Shown here: one piece after another, positions 48,016-58,200 of the stretch
Layout of the letters: the number at the start of each line of letters is the position of its first letter
Numbering within the stretch: position 1 is the stretch's first letter
Assembly (NCBI RefSeq): GCF_020379485.1
Contig: NC_063442.1
Span: forward strand, 13,018,009 to 13,082,008
Source of the DNA: Brassica napus
Taxonomy: Eukaryota > Streptophyta > Magnoliopsida > Brassicales > Brassicaceae
Reading direction: 5' to 3'
DNA length: 64,000 nt
The notes under the pieces: model-generated
What the model saw: the letters and a program-made list of their open reading frames with translations, nothing else
What the model was told of the DNA's origin: nothing
Databases searched by the model: none
Program-made: the position numbers and the translations under genes

Positions 48016-48150
48016 GGGGCCGCGTGCTCAATAAAACCTGAAAATTTTGTTCAACATATATAAAGGTTTCAAGTTGAACAAATGAATGTGAAAATGTTTT
48101 AATGAAAAAAGTATAAAAATTGGCCACTTGTAATCGAATAGTGTAGCTAG

Positions 48151-48171
48151 TTATATATATATATATATATT
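48151..48171. repeat. (TA)n microsatellite
   Basis: About ten TA dinucleotides. Confidence 0.85.
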
Positions 48172-48329
48172 AATTAGATTAGATACTTGCAGAGTCAGTG
48201 TTGAGATTTAAAGACTTTAAGCAAAAGTAAAAAAAAATTAGCCACTTTTAATGGAAAAGCACCAAAAAAATGAAATGATCTAAGGTATACTAGTGGCATA
48301 TAAATAGTATTTTTTATGTGGAAGTTTAT

Positions 48330-48456
48330 TAGTCCAGTGGTTTGCCTAAAAGTTCATTAATACTTCTACACTAACAGGTCCAAATTTCAATTCCCGGAGA
48401 AAACACTATTTATTAAACAATTATGCAAGCTACGAAAGAAAAACTTACAAGAGATA
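48330..48456 (+). mobile_element. tRNA-derived SINE, copy c (partial)
   Basis: tagtccagtggtttgcc (A-box-like), caggtccaaatttcaattcc (B-box-like), ggagaaaacac, ttatgcaagctacgaaag and cttacaagagatac align with the reverse complement of 23101-23280. The 3' part after agagatac is missing. Confidence 0.7.
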
Positions 48457-48939
48457 CTATTTCAAAGGACCTACAACTACACTTAAGGAAATTCTTAAAA
48501 TCTGTTGCCGAAATATTTATATAACACAATCAGCCGTCAGCATGCACTTCATTAGCTTGCCGCAAGGGCTGGCACTGGATACTTGAAATATAAGGATTTA
48601 GCATGGTTTAGACTAATTTGAAAAATTTATCCTATTTTTGGAAATGTAGTTACGAATATTTATATTTATTGAAATCGGTCGCATTATATGATAACAATAT
48701 GATTAATGTTGTCAATTTTAGTTGGATCACTATAATTTTAATGATAATCTAAAACCTTGTCGATAAGAAAAAGATTACAAAACGGAATAATGTTGTAGGC
48801 TTGTATAGTTAATATATATCAATAGCAAAACCCCACAAGACTGGAGAGATCTAGAACAACAAAAACACAGAGCACTTCTAACGTGCAAAAATACCGCAAT
48901 TACTTTACATCCAAGTTGTAGAAAATATATGAAGATGAA
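48457..48939. other. Intergenic, 3' flank of the membrane-protein gene
   Basis: No features beyond possible 3' UTR of the minus-strand gene starting at 49464. Confidence 0.4.
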
Positions 48940-49464
48940 TCAGGCTTTGATCTGGAACGTGTAACACTTAATGGATCCGACAGAAATATCGATTTCGATC
49001 AGATTATCGTCTTCAAACTCGGCTAATAGTTGGATAAGTCCGAAATCTTGATGTCCAGCCATCGTACTGAAGTGTTGGCCAACGTAGTGGCCGCTTGGTA
49101 AAGAGAGCTCTATGAAGCTTTCCTCATCAGGGATTGTTCCATCGTCTTCGTCTTTATTTGTGACAATCTCATCACTGGTCGTAGATATTACGATGTCTCC
49201 TAAAGAGTCTTGCTGACCAAGATCTTGATCTTGAACCTCTTTTAGAGGGTTTAGTGGTGGGGCGATGAAAGACAACCATGAAACTGGTTTCTTAAAAAGT
49301 AATGAAATAAAATTCACCCCATTTTTCACTATTTTGTTCTCAAGATACATATGAAAGCAATAACTTTGTAGTTCTACCAAAAAAGAAAGAAGAAATAAGA
49401 GTTCAACCATTATAACCATCAAGACACAAACAACCAAAAAGAGAAGAAATTTATTTTGATCCAA
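48940..49464 (-). CDS. Small putative membrane protein, unknown family
   Basis: Single-exon frame of 174 residues. A long hydrophobic segment lies at about residues 6-30 (FLLFLVVCVLMVIMVELLFL), then a short basic part (LENKIVKNG), a proline-containing stretch (SFIAPPLNPLKEVQDQD) and an acidic C-terminal half with DEESFIELSLPSGHYVG and EDDNLIEIDISVGSIKC. Composition and the clear change from membrane to acidic cytosolic tail suggest a real gene rather than chance, and the ESFIEL/NLIEID phrases remind me of a plant family of short uncharacterised transmembrane proteins, but I cannot name it. Its leader would lie at 49465-49560; tataaatag at 49590-49599 is near a suitable promoter position. Confidence 0.65.
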   Translation of the reverse strand: MDQNKFLLFLVVCVLMVIMVELLFLLSFLVELQSYCFHMYLENKIVKNGVNFISLLFKKPVSWLSFIAPPLNPLKEVQDQDLGQQDSLGDIVISTTSDEIVTNKDEDDGTIPDEESFIELSLPSGHYVGQHFSTMAGHQDFGLIQLLAEFEDDNLIEIDISVGSIKCYTFQIKA

Positions 49465-50164
49465 ATACTTTTCAAAAACAAAAACCCTAGAATAAAAATG
49501 AATATGGGTTGATGTAAAAAAACAAGAGAAAAAGGGTTATAGCTTACGATCAGGAGTATTTAAACGTGCTTCTTCAAATAATGAAACGCATATAAATAGG
49601 GGATTAAAGAGAAGATTGAGCTACGTTAACTAGAAAGCTTTTTTTTTTGCATCGAGATTTGAGAAGAAACAGCTCGATGATCCCTAGCTAATCTACCCGA
49701 TTGGCGAGAAACTGGACCCATAGATTAATTAAACTTCCAAGAAAATTAAAAATTTATTGTTTTATTTTATTTCTTTTACTAACTAACTTACAGAAATGAA
49801 ATTTATTTTTAAAAAAAAAACAAATTTCCCCAAATGTTTTTCCAACAATTATTTTTCTTCCATTAATCACTTAAATGGTTATTGTATGGAGGATTTGAAG
49901 GTATTTAATATATTGTTTTCTTCAAAATTTCTCTTATTAGATTTAACATGTATAAAAAATTATCGTGAATTCATTTTAAACTAATCATTTGTACAATTTA
50001 TTTAAAATATCTCCTTATTAGAAATTAGGGATTTTGTCAACAAAATCTATCAAATATGATTTGAAAAGACTGAAAGGTTTATAAATAAATAAATTAAAAG
50101 ACCAACTTTTATAATGGTATTTGAAGTTTTCTTTTAAATAAAACTTTCAGTTTTTATAGTCTCA
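49465..50164. other. Intergenic AT-rich DNA
   Basis: Upstream region of the minus-strand gene, then low-complexity sequence. No supported features. Confidence 0.45.
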
Positions 50165-50291
50165 ACCCTTAAGAAAGGTTCAAACCCTTGAAATGAAGAA
50201 AAGAAAAACATACATTCGAAATTAAAACTTTTTAAAAACTCAATACCATATTTACATTTCTGTAGATAACAAAAATTTAACAAAAATATTA
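50165..50291 (-). mobile_element. Left half of AT-rich element split by CACTA
   Basis: ggttcaaacccttgaaatg, aagaaaagaaaaacat and aactttttaaaaactca correspond to the reverse complement of 28440-28560. The sequence stops at TTA (50289-50291), where the CACTA element begins. Confidence 0.65.
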
Positions 50292-50634
50292 CACTACAAG
50301 AAAACGTAGCAGTAACAACGGCGTTTTACGAGGAAATAATTTCCTCGTAAATTTACATACGCTTTACAACGCAATTACGACGAGACATAACTTCGTCGTA
50401 AACTCCATGGTAATTTACGACCAAACGTTTTCGTCGTAAAGTCAATGTAAGTTTACGACGAAAGTACGTGGAATGCGAAATAGTTGTAAACGTTACATCG
50501 ACATTACGACGAATCGTGTTACCGTTATATAAAGGTGAAAACGTGTATTCAATGTGCTTTAACTTACCTAAATTCGTTGTAAACGCGTTGTAAATTTTCT
50601 ATGTAAAATCCATGTAAAACTTACCATATTTCTC

Positions 50635-50643
50635 TATATATAT
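50635..50643 (+). promoter_or_regulatory. Duplicated TATA box, outer copy
   Basis: tatatatat within a block (50625-50690: tctctatatatatgtcattt, cccacaactctgttcctcac) repeated at 51205-51270. It lies just upstream of the inverted repeat, so initiation here would transcribe the hairpin. Confidence 0.5.
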
Positions 50644-50698
50644 GTCATTTCCCACAACTCTGTTCCTCACAACACACAACTCCTCATTCAGCCACCAA

Positions 50699-50945
50699 TT
50701 ACTATTTCGAAGATAACGATAACGAACATGAGTCATTCGTCTGTCTGCCAATTCAGTGGAGCGACAAGGAGAAAATGGAGGGAAGTGCAGTTGGTTTATA
50801 CTTGAGTGGAACCTCCGATCATCGTCAAAGGTTCCTCTCAAGTACAAACCAGCTGCACTTCCGTCCACTTTCTCCTTGTCGTTCCACTGAATTGGCAGAC
50901 AGACGAACGACACAGGTTCCTTATCGTTGTCTTAGAAATAGTAAA
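50699..50945. repeat. Inverted repeat, ~116-bp arms
   Basis: Left arm 50699-50814, right arm 50829-50945, loop about 14 bases. Landmarks: attcgtctgtctgccaattc at the left and gaattggcagacagacgaac at the right; ggaagtgcagttggttt against aaaccagctgcacttcc. Roughly 85-90% complementary by eye. The short frames here (50599-50913, 50775-51020, 50838-51077) are artefacts of this palindrome. Confidence 0.9.
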
Positions 50946-51212
50946 CGGTGGGTTAACAACGCAATTACGACGAAACCAACGAAACCAACGAAACCAAATT
51001 TCGTCGTAAACCCCATGTAATATTACGACGTAAGTACGTCGAAAAGAAAACTTTACATCAATATTACAACGAATCATGTTACCGTTATATTTAGGTGAAA
51101 AACTTATCGAAGTTCGTTGTAAAGTCGTTGTAAAAAAACTATGTAAAATCCATGTAAAAGTTTCCTTGTAAAATCGTTGTTATATTTCAACTACCCAACT
51201 CGAAAATTTCTC

Positions 51213-51221
51213 TATATATAT
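51213..51221 (+). promoter_or_regulatory. TATA box of the CACTA transposase gene
   Basis: tatatatat about 100 bases before the ATG at 51318, followed by a cacaactct-repeat leader. Confidence 0.6.
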
Positions 51222-51317
51222 GTCATTTCCCACAACTCTCTTCCTCACAACACACAACTCTCTTCCTCACAAGACCCAAACGGAAAAAAAATTTTTTAAA
51301 AAAAAATAGAAGAAAAA

Positions 51318-54300
51318 ATGGTCGGTGGCGGTAGTATTTACGAGTTACAAAGTTGGATGTATTTGCACAAAGATTCCGACGGGAGAGTGACGAATGCATT
51401 TCTGAACGGGCTAGAGACATTCATGCACCAGGCGGGCTGTACACCGATCACGCAGGAAAGCGGTAAGATGTTCTGCCCCTGTTCAAAATGCAAGAATTCA
51501 AAATTTGCACGTAGTAAAACTGTATGGAATCATTTAGTAAACAGAGGATTTACACCACAATACTACATTTGGTATCAACATGGAGAGGGTTATGGGGGAA
51601 ATGAAGCTAGTAGTAGTAATGCTAATTTTGAGGATGCTCATCATAATGAAGAACTGAATCATGTGCATAATGAACATAATTATCATCAAGAGGAGCAGAT
51701 GGTAGATCATGATAGGGTTCAAGATATGATTAGTGATGCATTTTTAGAAACAACTACAACAATAGCAGATGGAACTGGAAATGTAGAAGAACCTAATTTG
51801 GATGCAAAAAGGTTTTATGAAATGCTAGATGCTGCAAATCAACCAATCTACACTGGTTGTAGAGAAGGTCTCTCTAAATTGTCTCTAGCAGCTAGGATGA
51901 TGAATATTAAAACGGATCATAATTTACCTGAGAATTGCATGGATGCATGGGCGGAGTTGTTTAAAGAGTATTTGCCAGAAGACAACGTGTCTGCTGAATC
52001 TTATTATGAGATTCAGAAATTGGTTTATAGTCTTGGGTTACCCTCGGAGATGATTGATGTTTGCATCGACAACTGCATGATCTACTGGAAGGAAGATGAC
52101 AAGTTAGAAGAGTGTCGATTCTGCAAAAAACCACGATTCAAACCGCAAGGCCGTGGGAGGAATAGGGTACCGTACCAAAGGATGTGGTACCTACCAATTA
52201 CAGACAGATTGAAAAGATTATATCAATCTGAGAGGACTGCTGCGTCGATGAGGTGGCATGCCGAACATGTCCAGAGAGATGGTGAGGTTGCACATCCATC
52301 AGACGCAAGAGCGTGGAAACATTTCAACAAGGTACACGGAGATTTTGCTACAAATATTCGGAATGTCTATCTTGGGTTATGCACCGATGGATTTAGTCCA
52401 TTTGGAATGTCTGGTAGACAATATTCTTTGTGGCCAGTCATTCTTACGCCGTATAATTTACCGCCGGATATGTGCATGGAACAAGAATTTCTATTTTTGA
52501 CCATATTAATCCCAGGGCCGAAGCATCCAAAACGGTCTCTTGATGTTTTTCTTCAACCGTTGATAGAAGAGCTAAAGCAATTGTGGTCAGAAGGGGTGAG
52601 GACGTACGATTGTTCCTTGAAAAACAATTTTACGATGCGAGCAGTTCTGATGTGGACGATAAGTGATTTTCCTGCTTATGGGATGTTGTCTGGCTGGACA
52701 ACACATGGAAGATTATCTTGTCCGTATTGTCTTGGATCCACGGATGCTTTTCAACTGAAGAATGGTAGGAAGAGTTGTTGGTTTGATTGTCATCGTCGGT
52801 TTCTTCCACTTGCCCATCCGTACAGAAGAAATAAGACATTGTTTCGACACAAAAAAATTGTGAGAGACAGTCCTCCTCCATATCTCACCGGCCAGCAGAT
52901 CGAAGCGGACATTGATTATTACGGAGCTCAGGAAACAGTTAAGGTTGGAGGAAATTGGCATGTTCCTGGAAATATGCCTGATGGGTATGGTGTATCTCAC
53001 AATTGGCATAAGAAGAGTATATTTTGGGAGCTACCCTATTGGAAGGATCTTCTCTTACGCCACAATCTGGATGTCATGCATATCGAGAAAAACTTTTTTG
53101 AGAACATCATGAATACATTACTTAACGTCCCTGGGAAGACAAAAGATAACAAAAAGTCAAGGATGGACTTACCTGATATTTGCTCAAGAAGTGAGTTACA
53201 TATCAAGAGCAATGGAAACGTTCCTGTTCCCATCTTCCGGTTGTCATCAGCAGCCAAAACAACCTTGTTTGACTGGGTTGCATCGGAAGTTAAGTTTCCT
53301 GATGGTTATGTTTCAAATATGTCAAGATGTATTGAACGAGGTCAAAAGTTCTCCGGAATGAAAAGTCATGATTGTCATGTGTTTATGCAACGACTGCTTC
53401 CATTTGCTTTTGCCGAGCTCCTTCCAGCAAATGTCCACGAAGCACTTGCAGGTAATTATAAATTTATATATATACATATGTTACGAAATGTTATTAATTT
53501 GATTCCTTTTAAAATATACAGCCATCGGAGCATTTTTTAGAGATCTTAGCACACGTACGTTCAAAGAAGAAGTCATCGAACAACTTCATCAGAACATTCC
53601 GATCATATTGTGCAACCTGGAGAAGATATTTCCTCCTTCATTTTTTGACGTCATGGAGCATCTAGTTGTCCACCTACCGTATGAAGCATTGCTTCGTGGA
53701 CCTGTTCACAACGGATGGATGTATCCGTATGAGCGACAGATGAAACATTTGAAGGGGAAAGCAAGAAATCTTGCAAAGGTAGAAGGTTCAATAATTGCAG
53801 GGAGTTTGACAGCCGAAACATCTAACTTCACATCATACTATTTTGCTCCAACTGTTCGTACGAGAAAAAGAGTTCCTAGGAGATATGATGATGGTGGAGT
53901 ACCGACATCATATCCAATTGATGGTGTTCCTGACATTTTCTTCGAAATAGGACGGTTTGGTAGTAAAACGAAAGAAGTATGGTGGTCATGTGAAGAAGAT
54001 AAACATAGTGCCCACACATATATTCTGCTCAACTGCGAGGATGCAATGACCCGTTACTTTGAAAGGTAAATATTTTTGTGAATGTTAATTATATGAATTA
54101 AAATTAATTATGTATGATTTGATTATTTGTTCAATTTGCAGGATGTTTGTATCTCAAGTTGAAGAAGCAATACCAGGAATATCTGCAACTGATGTGGATA
54201 CACGTAAAGATAAGCACTTTGTCAAGTGGTTAAAATCACAGGTAATATATCTCATACTATTATATTAATTAAGTAAGTGTTTAAGAATATATATATGTTT

Positions 54301-54988
54301 TTTGCAGGTTGATTATGACGATCCTTATTATCCCGTATGGTTTCACGAATTGGTTCAAGGTCCAGTTGCAAAGGTCACCACATCACCTATGTATTTCACA
54401 CGAGGATTTACCTTTCACACATACGAGTATGGGAGACATCGGGCAACGAGTAACTACGAAATATGTGTGAAAGGTGAAACAGACTTTTACGGGATATTGC
54501 AGGAGATTATTGAAGTGGAATTTCCGGGTTTATTGAAGCTAAAATGCGTCCTCTTCAAATGTGAATGGTTCGATCCTGTTGTGAACCGAGGGATTCGGTA
54601 TAACAAATTTGGTGTTGTGGATGTCAATTTTGGGAGAAGATACAACAAATTTGAGCCTTTCATTTTAGCTTCACAAGCCGAGCAAGTTAGCTTCCTTCTT
54701 TATCCTCGGCTTCGAACTTCCGGGATAAACTGGGTAACTGCTATCAAAGTTACACCTCGTGGACGCATTGTCGTTGGAGAAGAACCGCCCTTGCAAGAAG
54801 AAGACGCTATCACTGAAGTTGAGGTACCAGAACAACCAACTGATGAAATCCTTTTGATCGACCCGCAAAACTTTCAATATGAAGATATTCCCGAAGATGC
54901 GACAGATGAAGCACGTGAAGACGAGTTCGAGAGAAGCGACGATGATGATTGTAATGATAGTGATGAGAACGAAAACGATTTAGAGTGA
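51318..54988 (+). CDS. CACTA transposase, TNP2/TNPD-like
   Basis: Four exons: 51318-53451, 53522-54065, 54142-54241 and 54308-54988; GT-AG junctions and phases give 1152 residues. Catalyses excision and insertion of CACTA elements in the nucleus. Domains in order: Transpos_assoc-like N terminus (W-MYLHKDSDGRVTNAF, Cys/His cluster FCPCSKCKN and HLVNRGFT); acidic His-rich linker; TNP2 (Transposase_21) core with YSLGLPSEMIDVCIDNCMIY, CRFCKKPRF, GLCTDGFSPFGM, PAYGMLSGWTTHGRLSCPYC and RHNLDVMHIEKNFFENI; DUF4218-like region (HLPYEALLRGPVHNGWMYPYER, LKGKARNLAKVEGSI); DUF4216-like region (CEWFDPVVNRGIRYNKFGVV) and an acidic tail. No stop or frameshift was found. Exon-1 readthrough of intron 1 ends at 53540. 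Confidence 0.93.
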
Positions 54989-55173
54989 TGTAATAGTGAT
55001 GAGAACGAAAACGATTTAGAGTGATGTAATATATGTATCAAATATTGGATTTCTCTATTGTAACATTTTCTAAAAGAAAGAGTAAGAAGTAGTATGAAAT
55101 AAGATATGATGTTAGATGATATGTGACTTTGGGGTTTAGAGATTTCATTCTCGGTGTTTAGGGTTAAGCGTCG

Positions 55174-55323
55174 TAATTTCGTCGTAAATGGAAAAACGCG
55201 GGCCTGGTAATTTCGTCGTAAAACGAAAAACACGGGCCTGGTAATTTCGTCGTAAATGAAAAAACGCGGGCCTGGTAAATTCGTCGTAAATGGAAAAACG
55301 CGGGCCTGGTAAATTCGTCGTAA
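55174..55323. repeat. 34-bp tandem repeat with CACTA target motif
   Basis: Four full units (starting 55174, 55208, 55242 and 55276) plus part of a fifth at 55310. Each holds taatttcgtcgtaaa followed by a gaaaaacgcgggcctgg-like part. It lies directly before the TATA box of the second CACTA gene. Confidence 0.92.
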
Positions 55324-55354
55324 AATTACATCGCTTTTACGACGAATCCTAATC

Positions 55355-55361
55355 TATATAA
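55355..55361 (+). promoter_or_regulatory. TATA box of the second CACTA gene
   Basis: tatataa, followed by a ct-rich leader and aaggtaaact (donor at 55422/55423). A leader intron 55423-55592 would end exactly before the ATG at 55593; it contains about three copies of agtttaggtgattagttagg (55458-55540). Confidence 0.6.
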
Positions 55362-55592
55362 GGAGACGCCGAGAGCGAGGCTGCCTCGCTCATTCCTCCC
55401 AAATTCCTTTGCTCTCTCTAAGGTAAACTCTCTCTTCTCTCTTTTTTTTTTTTTAAATTAGTTTAGGTGATTAGTTAGGTAACGGAATTAGTTTAGGTGA
55501 TTAGTTAGGTAATTAGTTTAGGTGATTAGTTAGGTAACGGAATAATATTTTTATTATGTCGTAATTGATTAAATTTATTTTAGTTTTTTTAG

Positions 55593-57243
55593 ATGGCTCC
55601 TAGAAGAAAATCCAGAGCACCTAGCTATAGAGATTTGTTTGGCGACGATGGTTCCGGTACATCTTCTTCCGGTCCATCGTCTTCCGGTCCATCATCCTCC
55701 ACCGCAGTTCCAGACTCTCAGCCTTCTCAGAGAGTTGCTTGGAGTCCTCCTCCACCGCATATGCCTCCACCGCAAATGCCTCCACCGCATATGCCTCCAC
55801 CTCCTCCTCCAGCGGCTGCACCTGAGCCTGTCCCAGAAGGTGCAGTTCATCCGGATTTGCGTGTGCCTTCATATGCCCCATTCGCGAGATATACGGTAGA
55901 GGATTTGCTTGCCCAGCCTGGACGGGAGGGTTTGGATGTTCTAGACCCCGATAGACCCCGAGGAACTTATTGGTAAGTTATTAATTTTTATTACATTAAA
56001 ATTTAAATTATTTTTATTTTTTAACGGTTAAATTGTTTTCCTTTCAGGTTTGGGGCTAACAACCGTGTTGGCCGGAGCGTTTCGAAAACGATTAAGGGTT
56101 ACTACGACGGGGCATATCCGAACTGGAGCAAGACTCCAAATCACGTTAAGATCACTTGGTTTAAAATGTTTGCGGTAAGATTTTTAAATTTAATTAATTT
56201 TCACTTTTAAATATGTATATATTTTTTAAATATTATTATTAATTGTAATTTTTCAAATTTTTTGTGTTTCAGCAAAAGTGGCATTGGTCTTTGGGAATCA
56301 CCGAGATGGTGAAGGCGGAATTCGTTGCAAAAGCAAAGATCCGCCTCTGCAACACAGTCTCCGATTGGAAGGACAAGTGGGAGCTCGACGGGTATGAGGG
56401 AAAGCCCACTGAGCTCACGAAGGATGTGTGGGATGGCCTCATCGCCTACTGGAAGCACCCCTCTTCGATCAAAAAGGCCAATTCGTGCTCGGCTTCTCGA
56501 AGAACGAAGGATAAAGATGGTAATTTGCCCATGCTTCACAGAACCGGCCAAAAACCACATGCAGGCATCCGTCTAGAAGTTGTAAGTTTTGTTTTTAAAT
56601 ATTTATTTTAAAATATTCAATTAATATAATTTTTAATATTTTTTTTTTGTAGTTGGAGAAGACGGGAGTCTTACCATCTCTGTCTGACCTATTCAAGATG
56701 ACTCACGCCACATCCGACGGAGTTTTTGTGGATCCTGCATCTGAGAAACTCGCTCAAGCAGTGGCTACTCGGATTGAAGAACGGGAGACGCAACTAACTC
56801 AGGAGTCTCCCGATGGATTACCCGTCACATTGTCCACCGAAGAAGCCGACAGAATCTTCGAAGAGGTAGTACAACTAAAATTTTTGTTTACATTATTTTT
56901 AATAACTATATTAATATATGTTTTAATTTTATAGCTGGCTCCTAGAAAGAAGGGACGAATAGTCGGTATAGGCTCTGTTAACCAAGTTGCAAGGGCAACT
57001 TCGTCATACACTTCGAGACGGGATGAAGAGACTTCTCAGATGAAAGCTCGAATGGATAGCCAGCAGGTTCGTTTAGACTCTCTTGAGGATTTGCTAGACG
57101 TGATGGCCGTGGGAAACCCGGTTATGCAGAGAATGTTGAGTCAGAGACGAGCCGCTCTTGGGTTGCCAGTACGAGATCCCCAAGAGTCCGATCCAACCCG
57201 TCAACAGCCGAGCAACCCCACCGACTACTTCGATGATATGTAG
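55593..57243 (+). CDS. CACTA Transposase_24/TNPA-like protein
   Basis: Five exons: 55593-55972, 56048-56174, 56273-56581, 56653-56865 and 56935-57243; phases join to 445 residues. Such proteins are the DNA-binding partners of CACTA transposases and recognise the subterminal repeats. Seen: basic start MAPRRKSRAPSYRDLFG; Ser- and Pro-rich linker with three PPPHMPP/PPPQMPP repeats; SKTIKGYYDGAYPNWSKTP and WFKMFAQKWHW; WDGLIAYWKHPSSIKKA followed by SASRRTKDKDG, HRTGQKPHAG (the Transposase_24 core); FVDPASEKL; and a coiled-coil-like end with MKARMDSQQVRLDSLEDLLD. Start chosen by the leader intron and the conserved MAPRR type of opening. Confidence 0.88.
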
Positions 57244-57429
57244 TTTTTTTAATATTTTGGTTTGTATTATGAATTTAAATATTATGACTTTTAAATGCTT
57301 TTTTATAAATGTTTTTTATTTTCATATTTTGTTTTAAAATTAAAATTATTTAAAATTCAGAATTTTAAATATATATATATATATATATTTGAGGTTAAAA
57401 ATAATATTCAAAATATATTATAAAACGAA

Positions 57430-57810
57430 ACGTCGATGTAGGCTCGACGTAAACATTTACAACTGATTACCGTCGAAAATAATTACGAGTCTTTTACATC
57501 GAAGATTTTACGTGGTCTTTACATCGAAATGTTACGTGGAGTTTACATCGAAACATTTACGAGGGTGTTACAACGAAAATGTTTACGTGTGCTTTACATC
57601 GAATCCATTACGTGGAGTTTACCACGAAATTTTACGTGTCGTTTACGACGAATCTCTGCCCTGCGCTTTACGAGGAATATATTTCGTCGTAAACTTAACA
57701 AGTCATTTACGACGAAACGTCGGTTACGACGGGCGTTTTACGATGAAACGTGTTTCGCGGTTCATTCGTCGTAACACCCCGTTTACGACGAAGTTACAAC
57801 GTATATTGCC
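57430..57810. repeat. CACTA right subterminal repeat array
   Basis: About 18 variants of tttac-(a/g)-(t/a)cgaa in both orientations at 20-30 base spacing (for instance tttacatcgaa at 57491, 57519 and 57542, tttacgacgaa near 57644, 57708 and 57782). The left end has a comparable, looser array. The frames at 57512-57817 are shadows of it. Confidence 0.85.
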
Positions 57811-57838
57811 CTCGTAAAAAATATGTTTTCTTGTAGTG

Positions 57839-58200
57839 TTATATCTCTTTACATTTTATCTGAATAATAATTATAAAACGAATACGTTTTCTTAAAATTT
57901 AAATATTCCTATATTTTTCAAATCTACTCAAATTTCAAATCTCTTTGCATTTTATCTGAATAAGAAATATATAGAATACATTTTCTTTAGATTTAAATCA
58001 CTTTATATCATTTTTCATTATTAAATCACTCAGAATATTCTGAAATTTACTGGCAAAAATATTAGTGAATCATCAGTAGACTTTAAAAAAAAAAAATCCC
58101 ACTGAAATCACTTAGATATCCTGAAAATTCACCTAAATTTCACTAAATCTAAGAACCTGCAAAATCTTATAAGTTCCTAATCCATTAAGTCCTTTTAACC
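57839..58200 (-). mobile_element. Right half of AT-rich element split by CACTA
   Basis: tcattattaaatcactcaga, aaatctaagaacctgcaa and ttcctaatccattaagtcct match the reverse complement of 28095-28300. It starts with TTA, the right target duplication of the CACTA element. Confidence 0.65.

Larger units (their letters stand above)
50292..57838 (+). mobile_element. Full-length CACTA (En/Spm) transposon
   Basis: 7547 bp. Ends are inverted: CACTACAAGAAAACGTAG at 50292 and ...ATATGTTTTCTTGTAGTG at 57838. A 3-bp TTA duplication flanks it (50289-50291 and 57839-57841). Subterminal zones (50310-51180 and 57430-57810) are packed with variants of tttacgacgaaa/tttcgtcgtaaa, the kind of repeats bound by TNPA-type proteins. 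It holds two plus-strand genes: a TNP2/TNPD-like transposase (51318-54988) and a Transposase_24/TNPA-like gene (55593-57243). Both are open after splicing, so the element may be autonomous or only recently silenced. Confidence 0.96.

Noticed and set aside
50599..51077. Frames of 67-104 codons on both strands
   Set aside because: Products of the inverted repeat; the two strands give mirror-image peptides.
57430..57810. CRISPR-like or satellite array
   Set aside because: Repeats are short, variable, in both orientations and confined to the CACTA end; this is the normal subterminal structure.
57512..57817. 101-codon plus-strand frame
   Set aside because: It runs through the CACTA subterminal repeat array, which gives periodic open frames.
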